DNA from: Arthrobacter sp. Marseille-P9274
GTDB taxonomy: Bacteria > Actinomycetota > Actinomycetes > Actinomycetales > Micrococcaceae
Reading direction: 5' to 3'
Assembly (NCBI RefSeq): GCF_946892675.1
Contig: NZ_CAMPOV010000003.1
Coordinates: 372,001-436,000, forward strand
DNA length: 64,000 bases
The notes beneath the pieces were generated by a model. The model was not told the origin of the DNA and made no database searches. It worked only from the letters and a program-made list of their open reading frames with translations. The stretch's first letter is position 1, and each line of letters begins with the position of its first letter. This document shows, one piece after another, positions 55,401 to 63,223 of this stretch. A program made the position numbers and the translations under genes.

Positions 55401-55705
55401 AAGCCAAGCACCTGCTTGACCTCCTCCGTGCCGGATGCCGCCCGCATGACGAGCCCGTCGCCGAGGTCGTGCACATCTTCAATGCGGCGACCCGCGAGGG
55501 TGCCGAAATGAACGAGTACTCGCAGCTACTCACCGATGCGATCCACTCGATGATCGACGTCACCGAGGAACGCGACATCGACAGCCTCTTCACCGGTGGG
55601 CACACCACCGCGCTCACCCAGGCGATCGCGGGCCTGGACGACTTCGAGCTGATCGCCTTCATCGCCGTCGTCGACCCCGCCCAAGGGGTGGCAGCCGATG
55701 TCTGA
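52433..55705 (+). CDS. SNF2/HepA-like helicase with N-terminal PLD-like domain
   Basis: This 1090-residue protein starts at ATG 52433, with no clear ribosome site. Residues 1-200 resemble the phospholipase D-like module of defence helicases (RIAASTFSIFAFEALRKEL), but no HKD motif is visible. The SF2 helicase core follows: LADSVGLGKTFTALA (about 270), VVIDESHNFRN (about 360), LMLSATPVNNR (about 398), and motif VI IIQRFGRIDRIGS (about 817). It probably translocates on DNA. It overlaps the next gene by eight bases and opens a five-gene operon. A related helicase occurs in DISARM, but no DUF1998 partner is present here. Confidence 0.88.
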   Translation: MRIINNVTDLLGDDLRAEIVSGSKVRIAASTFSIFAFEALRKELEQVSELEFIFTSPSFVTEKVTDKLRKERREFFIPAGHAESSLYGSGFEIRLRNRLTQRAIAKECADWVRRKVMFRSNATGNPMQPLAAVDDGAAYFPIQGFTTSDLGYEPGPAVSNVVTKFEGVPETRQLLDLFDQIWNNPDQLHDVTQAVHDHIASVYAENSPARIYFLILYNLFAEFLEDINEDVLPNDRTGYQDTKVWQSLYNFQRDAATGIINKLETYNGCILADSVGLGKTFTALAVIKYYELRNKSVLVLCPKKLAENWTNYNANLTTNIFASDRFNYDVLAHTDLSRTKGESMGLRLDRINWGNYDLVVIDESHNFRNADYAEEKESRYQRLMRQVIREGVKTKVLMLSATPVNNRFNDLKNQLQLAYEGESQNLAQHLNLSTTVEKVFSDAQRVFNEWSKLDPENRTTDRILQMLDFDFFELLDAVTIARSRKHIQAFYDTTEIGAFPERLAPRSIREPLTDLADVPGFNDIFEQLQLLTLAVYTPLAYVFPSRLSKYEDLYNVTAGNARSNIGQQGREQGLKKLMTVNLLKRLESSVEAFRLTLAKIQDAVDAKLRRLDAHQGSTTGTVDLENFDFDVDDEDDANIEALSFGEKIKIDLDDLDVESWRRDLRNDRATLHELLDEMHKVTPDHDLKLQRLKQLITDKATHPMNRGNRKVLVFSAFADTAGYLYRELAPALADAGLETAVITGGSHGAKTTLGTGFDFQQVMSMFSPRSKQRHLTMPKETRELDVLIGTDVISEGQNLQDCDYLVNFDIHWNPVRIIQRFGRIDRIGSINQVIQLVNFWPDISLDEYINLKERVENRMVIADLAGTADDNVLTLEDSDAAFRKEQLRKLQDEVIELEDVRTGVSITDLGLNDFRMDLLGYIKEYGDLAGTPKGLHAVIPADPDKGLKPGVIFALQNVNADENINRGNRLHPHYLIYLGDDGNVIADHTEAKHLLDLLRAGCRPHDEPVAEVVHIFNAATREGAEMNEYSQLLTDAIHSMIDVTEERDIDSLFTGGHTTALTQAIAGLDDFELIAFIAVVDPAQGVAADV

Positions 55706-56363
55706 CGTGCTGTACCGATGGCCCGCCGCGGCGAGGTTCGGCAGCCGCGTGCCGAAGGAGAAATTCTACGAGCACGGCACCGTCACCACCACCGTGCGGG
55801 AGAAATTCGTCGCCGAGGTCCAGCGCATCACTTGGGCGTACAAGCTGGCCGAGGCTACCATCAACCTCGCCGGCAGCCGGGAAGTTCCGGAGGTGCAGGT
55901 CTTCCAGATCGAGGCCAAGGGCAACGATGTCTCCGAGCCCGCACTGACCGCGATTGATAAGGCGATCCCGTTCCCTATCATCTTCGAGATCACGCGCGAC
56001 ACCGGCAGTGGCCGGCAGGTCAGGATGGTCGCCGCGCACAAGCAGCTCGGAGGCAATGCCCCGAAGCTCAGCGCCTACTACTCGACCGGCTGGCAGCCCG
56101 CCGATGCCGAACGGCAGCCGCTCCCGACCGCGATCGCCCTGACCTCCCTCTACACCGCGATCCTGGGACCCCTGACCCCGGTTGCGATGAGGCCGGGCGA
56201 AGAAATGTCAGAAGTCGCCGCCAGACTGAGGGCCGTGGACAAGCTCAAGGGCGAGATCGCCGCCCTGGAGCGCAAGCTCCGCACCGAGCCACAGCTCAAC
56301 CGCAAGATCGAGCTGCGCCGCACGTTGAAGACCAAACAAGCAGAACTGACTGCGCTGATTTAA
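55698..56363 (+). CDS. DUF4391 domain protein
   Basis: This 221-residue protein begins LYRWPAAARFGSRVPKEKFY and has EVPEVQVFQIEAKGNDVSEP and RQVRMVAAHKQL stretches, ending in a charged coiled helix (LKGEIAALERKLRTEPQLNR). This matches DUF4391, a family nearly always encoded beside defence helicases and type III-like methyltransferases; its role is unknown. ATG 55698 lies inside the end of the helicase gene, and the methyltransferase follows after 20 bases, so the three are co-translated. Confidence 0.85.
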   Translation: MSDVLYRWPAAARFGSRVPKEKFYEHGTVTTTVREKFVAEVQRITWAYKLAEATINLAGSREVPEVQVFQIEAKGNDVSEPALTAIDKAIPFPIIFEITRDTGSGRQVRMVAAHKQLGGNAPKLSAYYSTGWQPADAERQPLPTAIALTSLYTAILGPLTPVAMRPGEEMSEVAARLRAVDKLKGEIAALERKLRTEPQLNRKIELRRTLKTKQAELTALI

Positions 56364-56383
56364 GGACAGGACAAAAATAACCC

Positions 56384-58258
56384 GTGGATAAGCTGCGCAT
56401 GACGTCGCCAGATCTGACCGAGACCAACATCAATAAACTCGCCGAGCTTTTCCCCAGCGTCGTCACCGAGACGACAGATGCCGACGGCAACACCAAGAGG
56501 GCCATCGACTTCGACCTGCTGCGCCAGGAACTCTCTGACCACGTCGTCGAAGGACCCCAGGAACGCTACCGGATCGACTGGCCCGGAAAGCGCGCCGCCG
56601 CTTTCGCCGCCAACGCACCGATCGCCAAGACCCTCCGCCCCGTCCGCGAGGAGTCTGTGGACTTTGACACCACCAAGAACCTCTTCATCGAAGGCGACAA
56701 CCTCGACGCCCTCAAGCTCCTCCAGGAGTCCTACCTCGGCAAAATCAAGCTGATCTACATCGACCCGCCGTACAACACCGGCAACGACTTCATCTACAAC
56801 GACGACTTCGCGGAGACGGCCGACGCATATCTGGTGAGGTCGGGACAAATGGGCGACAGTGGAGCACGGTTGAACGCTAACCCCGAGTCAAACGGGCGGT
56901 TCCACTCGGACTGGCTCAGCATGATGTATCCGAGGTTAAAGCTCGCGCGCAATCTTCTTTCGGATGACGGGATTATTGCGATCAGCATCGACGACAACGA
57001 GGTGGCAGCCCTACGCCTTCTGGGCGACGAAGTCTTTGGCTCATCGGCGTTCCTCGGTGCCTTGACCTGGCGTCGTCGGCCGACCCCGGACAGCAGGAAT
57101 TACAGCCGAGTCTCGGTGGATCACGAGTACGTTCTGCTCTATGGACGCAGCAATGCCGCTCGGCTCAACGGACGCGGAATCGATGAATCGAAATACAAGA
57201 ACCCAGACAATGATCCGCGTGGTCCATGGACAAGTGAGAACCTGACAGGATTGGCGAGCGCGGATCAACGCCCGAATCTCCATTACGACCTTGTAAACCC
57301 TGCGAATGGACTGGCTTATCCCCCGAGTCCAAGTAGAGGGTGGAGCAAGGGCAAGGAGACTATGGATCGGTTGATCGCAGAAGGGCGTATCCTGTGGCCT
57401 TCATCGCCCGATGGCCGCCCCAGAGAGAAGAAGTTTCTGAGCGATCTCAAGTCGGCAGTCACAGGCTTCTCGACTTGGTTGACATCGGATGAGATTGGAT
57501 ACAACTACACTGCAACGCGGGAAGTTCGAGATTTACTGGGAGGGAAGCTATTTGACTTCCCAAAACCAGTCTCCCTCGTCAAGACGCTTTGTGAGCAAGT
57601 AACCCAAGACGGGGACATCGTCCTCGACTTCTTCGCGGGCAGCGGGTCGACGGCTCATGCGGTCATCGCCGCTAACGCGGGTGATGAGTCTGCGCGCTGC
57701 TTCATCCTTGTGCAACTAGGAGAAGCCGTCGAGCCTGAGTCCGAAGCAGCCAAAGTAGGGTACACAAGCATTGCGGAACTTGCTCGGGAGCGTGTTCGCC
57801 GCGCAGGTCAGTCCGTAGTTCAGCAAGCAGGATTGACCGGTGATGTTCTGGACGTCGGTTTCCGCAGCCTCAAGGTTGACACCACCAACATGGCCGATGT
57901 TCTCCGATCTCCTGATGAGACAGTTCAGCTCGCGCTCGACCAACTGGAAGACAGCGTGAAGCCTGACCGTTCGAGCGAGGACCTGCTGTTCCAAGTGCTG
58001 CTCGACTGGGGCCTTGAACTGACTATGCCCATCAGTGTTGAGCAGATTGAGGGGCATGAAGTGTTCGTCGTTGAAGACGGTGCGCTGATTGCTTGCTTCG
58101 ACGAGCACGCCGGCTCAGAGCTTGTCTACTCGATCGCCAAGCGCGAGCCGCTACGCACTGTATTCCGGGATTCTGGGTTCGCATCGGATGACGCGCGGAT
58201 CAACGCGGAGCAGGTTTTCCGTGAGGTGTCCCCGGCGACCGATGTGAAGGCGATCTGA
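56384..58258 (+). CDS. N6-adenine DNA methyltransferase, type III Mod-like
   Basis: This 624-residue beta-class amino-methyltransferase transfers methyl from SAM to adenine. The catalytic DPPYNTGNDF motif is near 126 and the SAM-binding FFAGSGSTAHAV near 415, so motif IV precedes motif I as expected for the beta class. A target-recognition region lies between. The N-terminal LFIEGDNLDALKLLQESYLG segment is typical of type III Mod. It starts at GTG 56384 and is followed five bases after its stop by the Res-like gene. It presumably marks host DNA for this operon. Confidence 0.93.
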   Translation: MDKLRMTSPDLTETNINKLAELFPSVVTETTDADGNTKRAIDFDLLRQELSDHVVEGPQERYRIDWPGKRAAAFAANAPIAKTLRPVREESVDFDTTKNLFIEGDNLDALKLLQESYLGKIKLIYIDPPYNTGNDFIYNDDFAETADAYLVRSGQMGDSGARLNANPESNGRFHSDWLSMMYPRLKLARNLLSDDGIIAISIDDNEVAALRLLGDEVFGSSAFLGALTWRRRPTPDSRNYSRVSVDHEYVLLYGRSNAARLNGRGIDESKYKNPDNDPRGPWTSENLTGLASADQRPNLHYDLVNPANGLAYPPSPSRGWSKGKETMDRLIAEGRILWPSSPDGRPREKKFLSDLKSAVTGFSTWLTSDEIGYNYTATREVRDLLGGKLFDFPKPVSLVKTLCEQVTQDGDIVLDFFAGSGSTAHAVIAANAGDESARCFILVQLGEAVEPESEAAKVGYTSIAELARERVRRAGQSVVQQAGLTGDVLDVGFRSLKVDTTNMADVLRSPDETVQLALDQLEDSVKPDRSSEDLLFQVLLDWGLELTMPISVEQIEGHEVFVVEDGALIACFDEHAGSELVYSIAKREPLRTVFRDSGFASDDARINAEQVFREVSPATDVKAI

Positions 58259-58263
58259 TCGGG

Positions 58264-61200
58264 ATGAAACTTAAGTTCAAGGTCCAGAGGTACCAGACCG
58301 ATGCCGTCGACTCCGTCGTGGAGGTTTTCGAGGGCCAACCCAAGCACGACGGCATCTCGTACCGGATCGACCCCGGCAAGGTGAATTCTGTCGCCAACCC
58401 GGCGCTGTTCGAAACAAACGAAACGCCCGATTCGGGCCTGCGGAACGCCGAAATCGCACTGACCGGGTCGCAGCTATTGGAGAACGTGCACAAGGTGCAG
58501 CGGTCTCGCAACCTGCCGCCGTCGCCGAAACTGGTCGACAGTAAGGCGGCCCCGGGAGCGCCGAACCTGGACGTGGAGATGGAGACGGGGACGGGCAAGA
58601 CGTACGTCTACATCAAGACGATCATGGAGCTGAACAAGCGGTACGGCTGGAGCAAGTTCATCATCGTTGTGCCGTCAGTCGCGATCCGTGAGGGCGTCAA
58701 AAAGTCGTTCGACGTGACAGCCGAGCACTTTCAGCAGCTCTACGGCACCAAGCCGCGCTCGTTCATCTACAACTCTTCGCAGCTGCACGAGCTGGAGCGG
58801 TTCAGCTCCGACGCCGGGGTGCAGGTGATGATCATCAACATCCAGGCGTTCAACGCGACCGGCAAGGACAACCGGCGCATCTATGACGTGCTCGACGACT
58901 TCCAGTCGCGTCGCCCCATCGACGTCATCAAGGCGAACCGCCCGGTCGTGATCATTGACGAGCCGCAGAAGATCGGCGCGGAAAAGTCACTCCAGGCTCT
59001 GGCCGAGTTCAACGGGCTGATGATGCTGCGCTACTCGGCCACGCACAGGGTACAACATACGAAGGTGCACCGGCTGGATGCACTGGATGCGTACAACCAG
59101 AAGCTGGTCAAGAAAATCGCCGTGCGCGGCATCACCGTCAAGGGCCTCGCCGGTTCGACCGCATACCTGTACTTGGACGCGATCGAAATCGCCAAGGGCG
59201 CCAAGCCGCGCGCGCGGGTGGAGATCGAGGTACAAACCAAGGGTGGCCCGATCAAGCGGCAGGTCAAGCGCCTCGACGTGGGCGCGAACCTGCACGACGT
59301 GTCGAATGGGATCGAGGCATACAAGGGCCTGTTCGTCACCGAGGTCGACGCGAACCGCGACGTGATCGAGCTAAGCAGCGGCGACGTGGTGGTCGCCGGC
59401 CAGCTGGCCGACCGCGACGTGACTGAGGAGACGAAGCGCCGCATCCAGATTCGCGAGGTCATCCGCGCTCATCTGGACAAGGAGCGGGAGCTGTTCAGCC
59501 GAGGCATCAAGGTACTCTCGCTGTTCTTCATAGACGAGGTCGCCAAGTACCGCGACTACGACCGCGAGGATACCCTCGGCGACTACGCCCGCGTCTTCGA
59601 GGAGGAGTACGCGACCATCCGCGACGAGGTCCTCGGCGAACTCGACATCGACGACGCCATTTCGGCGTACCAGAAGTATCTGCGCCGCGACGAAGTGCGC
59701 GCGGTGCACGAGGGGTACTTCTCGATCGACAAGAAGACCAAGCGGCAGGTGGACGGCAAGGTCAGCGGTCGCGGCGACGACAAGGGCCAGTCCACCGATA
59801 CGGATGCCTACGACCTGATCCTCAAGGACAAGGAGCGCCTGCTGTCCTTCGCGGAGCCGGTGCGGTTCATCTTCTCCCACTCCGCACTGCGCGAGGGCTG
59901 GGACAACCCGAATGTTTTCGTCATGGGGATGCTCAAGAAGAGCGATAACACCGTCTCCCGCCGCCAGGAGATCGGCCGCGGGCTGCGCCTGGCGGTCAAC
60001 CAGCACGGTGAGCGGATGGACAACCCCGTCACGGTGCACGATATCAACGAACTGACCGTGGTCACTGACGAGTCCTACACCGACTTCGTCGAGGGTCTCC
60101 AGAAGGAAATCTCTGAGTCCCTCGCGGCCCGGCCGCGCAAGGCAAGCGTCAAGTTCTTCACGGGCAAGACAATCCAGACGCCGTCCGGCGAGTCGGTCGT
60201 GGAGGAGGAGCTCGCCACCGCGCTCTACTTCCACCTCGTCCAGAGTGGCTACGTCGATGAGGATGGCTTGGTCACCGAGAAGTACAAGGACGACAAGGCC
60301 GCCGGTACCCTCGCACAGCCAACCTCGAAAGTGCTAGGTCCGGTCGTCGATTTCGTCTGGCCCCTCGTCGACGGGCTCTACATTGACGTGCCCCTCCCGC
60401 CGGACGGCCGTAAGCCCAAGAAGATCCCACTCAACGAGACAAACTTCGCCCGGAAGGAGTTCCAGGCGCTCTGGGGCCGGATCAACCACAAGGCCGCCTA
60501 CCAGGTCGAATTCGACTCGGCCGAGCTAATCCGCAAGTCCGTCGGGCACCTCGACAAGTACCTGAACGTCGCCGCGATGCAGTACGTCGTCCAATCCGGA
60601 CGGCAGCGCGAGAAGCTAGAGGCGGACGAGCTGGCGAGCCGAGCCGGGTTCACAGTGTCGAGCACGCAGACCCACACGGAGACCGTCAGCGCGGGCTCGC
60701 AGATCAAATACGACCTGCTCGGCGAGATCACCGAGAAGACCCAGCTCACCCGCCGCACGGTCGCAGCTATCCTGCGGAACGTCGCGCCGGGCACGTTTGC
60801 GAAGTTCCGACTCAACTCCGAGCAGTTCATCACCGAGGCCGCGCGGCTGATCAACGAGCAGAAGGCGACCGTTATCGTTGAGCACCTGACATATGACGCC
60901 ATGGAGGACCGCTTCGACTCGGCGATCTTTACGGAGAACCAGACCAAGCAGGACCTCACGCACGCGGGTGGCAAACTGACGAAGCACATCTACGACTACG
61001 TCATCACTGACTCTAAGATAGAACAGGCGTTCGTGTCCGGGCTAGAAACCAGCAAGGAGGTCGCGGTCTACGCGAAGCTCCCGCGCGGGTTCTTCATCCC
61101 GACCCCGGTCGGCGACTACAACCCTGACTGGGCCATTGCCTTCATTGAGGGGAGCGTCAAGCACGTCTACTTCGTGGCCGAGACCAAGGGCTCGCTATCG

Positions 61201-61344
61201 ACGCTCCAGCTCAAGGGCGTCGAAGACGCCAAGATCGAATGCGCCCGCAAGTTCTTCGCCGCCCTCAATGAGAAGAGCGGCCAGGACGTCACCTACGACG
61301 TCGTCACTGACTACACCGAGTTGATGCAGCTCGTCACGGCATAA
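58264..61344 (+). CDS. Type III restriction Res-like helicase-nuclease
   Basis: This is a 1026-residue SF2 DEAD/DEAH-type protein paired with the Mod-like methyltransferase. Motif I METGTGKTYVY is near 106, motif II IIDEPQKIG near 230 (DEPQ is typical of Res proteins), motif III RYSATHR near 260, and motif VI RRQEIGRGLRLAV near 570. The C-terminal endonuclease signature is YNPDWAIAFIEGS followed by YFVAETKGS (PD-(D/E)xK, about 955-980). It would translocate from recognition sites and cut unmethylated DNA. The start ATG 58264 is five bases after the mod stop. Confidence 0.93.
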   Translation: MKLKFKVQRYQTDAVDSVVEVFEGQPKHDGISYRIDPGKVNSVANPALFETNETPDSGLRNAEIALTGSQLLENVHKVQRSRNLPPSPKLVDSKAAPGAPNLDVEMETGTGKTYVYIKTIMELNKRYGWSKFIIVVPSVAIREGVKKSFDVTAEHFQQLYGTKPRSFIYNSSQLHELERFSSDAGVQVMIINIQAFNATGKDNRRIYDVLDDFQSRRPIDVIKANRPVVIIDEPQKIGAEKSLQALAEFNGLMMLRYSATHRVQHTKVHRLDALDAYNQKLVKKIAVRGITVKGLAGSTAYLYLDAIEIAKGAKPRARVEIEVQTKGGPIKRQVKRLDVGANLHDVSNGIEAYKGLFVTEVDANRDVIELSSGDVVVAGQLADRDVTEETKRRIQIREVIRAHLDKERELFSRGIKVLSLFFIDEVAKYRDYDREDTLGDYARVFEEEYATIRDEVLGELDIDDAISAYQKYLRRDEVRAVHEGYFSIDKKTKRQVDGKVSGRGDDKGQSTDTDAYDLILKDKERLLSFAEPVRFIFSHSALREGWDNPNVFVMGMLKKSDNTVSRRQEIGRGLRLAVNQHGERMDNPVTVHDINELTVVTDESYTDFVEGLQKEISESLAARPRKASVKFFTGKTIQTPSGESVVEEELATALYFHLVQSGYVDEDGLVTEKYKDDKAAGTLAQPTSKVLGPVVDFVWPLVDGLYIDVPLPPDGRKPKKIPLNETNFARKEFQALWGRINHKAAYQVEFDSAELIRKSVGHLDKYLNVAAMQYVVQSGRQREKLEADELASRAGFTVSSTQTHTETVSAGSQIKYDLLGEITEKTQLTRRTVAAILRNVAPGTFAKFRLNSEQFITEAARLINEQKATVIVEHLTYDAMEDRFDSAIFTENQTKQDLTHAGGKLTKHIYDYVITDSKIEQAFVSGLETSKEVAVYAKLPRGFFIPTPVGDYNPDWAIAFIEGSVKHVYFVAETKGSLSTLQLKGVEDAKIECARKFFAALNEKSGQDVTYDVVTDYTELMQLVTA

Positions 61345-61355
61345 GGAGTATCACC

Positions 61356-63110
61356 GTGTCTTTCCAGACCCCGCGAAGCATCGAGGAGATGCTCAACGCC
61401 ATCCACAAACGTGAGTACCTAATGCCAGCGATCCAGCGCGAGTTCGTCTGGGGCCCCAATCAGATTGTGAAGCTCGTCGACAGCCTTATGCGCGGCTACC
61501 CGGTTGGTTCCTTCCTGCTGTGGGATGTGGAGCCGGAGACTGCCCAGTCGTACACCTTCTACGAGTTCCTCACGAACTTCCATGAGCGCGACAACCCATA
61601 CGCCGATAAGGCAACTGTCCCGGCCGGCAACGGAACCATGGCCGTCCTCGACGGCCAACAGCGACTGACCTCGTTGAACATCGCACTTTACGGAAGCTTG
61701 GCCGAGAAGCGGAAGTATGCCTGGTGGAACAGCCCTGATGCGTTCCCTGTCAAGCGTCTTTATCTCAACCTCGTTGATGACCCCGAAGACGAAGAACTGG
61801 GTCTCAAGTACGACCTCCGCTTCCTCACAGACAAGGACGCAGCCCCGGCTGGAGGCGGCGAGCACAAGTGGTTCCGAGTTGGCGCAATTCTTGACCTTGC
61901 GAACTCCGGCCCGGCGATTATGAAGGAGCTTGAGCGGCGTAACATCGCCAATTCAGGTGACGCCTTCCAGAGAATGTACGACCTCTACGAGGCGGTCCGC
62001 ATTCTCAAGCCGATGAACTACTTCCTGGTCACAGATCAGGACCCCGACAAGGTCCTTGAGATATTCGTGCGCGTCAACAGCGGCGGCACGACGCTCTCCT
62101 ATTCCGACTTGCTGCTGTCCATGGCCACCAACCAGTGGAAGGAACTGGACGCTCGTGAAGAGGTCCGCTCCTTAGTCAGCGACCTCAACGGCAACGCCGG
62201 GCGACAGTTTTCCTTCTCTAAGGACGTCGTTTTGAAAACGGCGCTGACCATCGCCGATGTCGATGTGCGCTTCAAGGTCACCAACTTCACGCAATCCAAC
62301 ATGGCGAAGGTTGAAGCCGCCTGGCCCCAAATCAAGAACGCCTTGCTGCGTGCAGGAATCTTGCTCCAGCAATTCGGATACAACGAACGCAATCTCACAG
62401 CGAACAGCGTCATCATCCCGATCGCACACTACCTTCACCTGCGCGGCGCGGGCGACGCCTACCTCGACTCCAGCTCCCACGCAGCCGACCGGTTGGCGCT
62501 CCAGCGCTGGGTTACCCGATCCCTTATCAAACGCGGTGTATGGGGATCAGGACTCGACACGCTGCTCACGCGAATCCGTGATGTCCTGCGTGCCAACACC
62601 GTGCCAGAATTCCCCGTGGAGGCACTCGAAACGGCCATGGCTGCTGTCGGCAAGGGCCTAACGTTTGACACTGCCGAGATCGACGAGCTGCTCAATCTCA
62701 AGTACGCCGGGCAACGCACCTTCTCCGTGCTCTCAGTGCTGTACCCGGGGCTCGACCTGAGCAAGAAGTTTCATGAGGATCACATTTTCCCCAAGTCCCG
62801 TTTCACGAACAAGAAGCTGGCGGAGGCAGGAGTCCCCACAGAAAGAGTTGACGATTACCTCGCCTCTTTCAATCTCCTGCCCAACCTCCAACTTCTCGCA
62901 GGTACGGCAAACATCGAGAAGCAGGACGCGCTTCCAATCGACTGGATCGCATCAGCTTTCCCGACCGAGGAGAGGCGCGCGACGTACCTACAAGAAAATG
63001 ACCTTGATGGGCTGCCACTCGGCTCCATCGACTTCATGGAGTTCTTCGAGAAGCGGAAAACAAGAATCAGGGACCGACTCGTCGAGGCACTTGGATCGAA
63101 TCTAGCCTGA
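61356..63110 (+). CDS. GmrSD-like DUF262/DUF1524 protein
   Basis: This is a 584-residue single-chain relative of GmrSD and SspE. The N-terminal DUF262 part has IQREFVWGPNQIVKLVDSLM and the nucleotide-binding DGQQRLTSL near 98-106. The C-terminal DUF1524 part has the HNH-type FHEDHIFPKSRF near 470 and YLASFNLLPNLQLLAG. Members are modification-dependent or NTP-driven nucleases that attack phage DNA. GTG 61356 is 11 bases after the Res stop with AAGGAGTATC upstream, so it belongs to the same operon rather than standing alone. Confidence 0.9.
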   Translation: MSFQTPRSIEEMLNAIHKREYLMPAIQREFVWGPNQIVKLVDSLMRGYPVGSFLLWDVEPETAQSYTFYEFLTNFHERDNPYADKATVPAGNGTMAVLDGQQRLTSLNIALYGSLAEKRKYAWWNSPDAFPVKRLYLNLVDDPEDEELGLKYDLRFLTDKDAAPAGGGEHKWFRVGAILDLANSGPAIMKELERRNIANSGDAFQRMYDLYEAVRILKPMNYFLVTDQDPDKVLEIFVRVNSGGTTLSYSDLLLSMATNQWKELDAREEVRSLVSDLNGNAGRQFSFSKDVVLKTALTIADVDVRFKVTNFTQSNMAKVEAAWPQIKNALLRAGILLQQFGYNERNLTANSVIIPIAHYLHLRGAGDAYLDSSSHAADRLALQRWVTRSLIKRGVWGSGLDTLLTRIRDVLRANTVPEFPVEALETAMAAVGKGLTFDTAEIDELLNLKYAGQRTFSVLSVLYPGLDLSKKFHEDHIFPKSRFTNKKLAEAGVPTERVDDYLASFNLLPNLQLLAGTANIEKQDALPIDWIASAFPTEERRATYLQENDLDGLPLGSIDFMEFFEKRKTRIRDRLVEALGSNLA

Positions 63111-63223
63111 ACTCGCTGCGATGCGAGGTCGGCTGCCGTCCCTGGAACTTGTACAGGCCTGATCCTGCGCTGCGGGACTCACGGGTGCAAGACCGGGTTC
63201 TTACCAGGATGCAGTGTTACCGC

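Noticed and set aside
52433-58258. DISARM system
   Set aside because: An SNF2-like helicase and an adenine methyltransferase are present, but there is no DUF1998 (DrmB) or DrmA/DrmC partner, and the methyltransferase is paired with a Res-like gene.
60870-60900. Motif-like strings GTTATC and CATATGACGCC inside the Res-like gene
   Set aside because: They are separate short matches inside coding sequence and do not form the 20-bp motif in either orientation.
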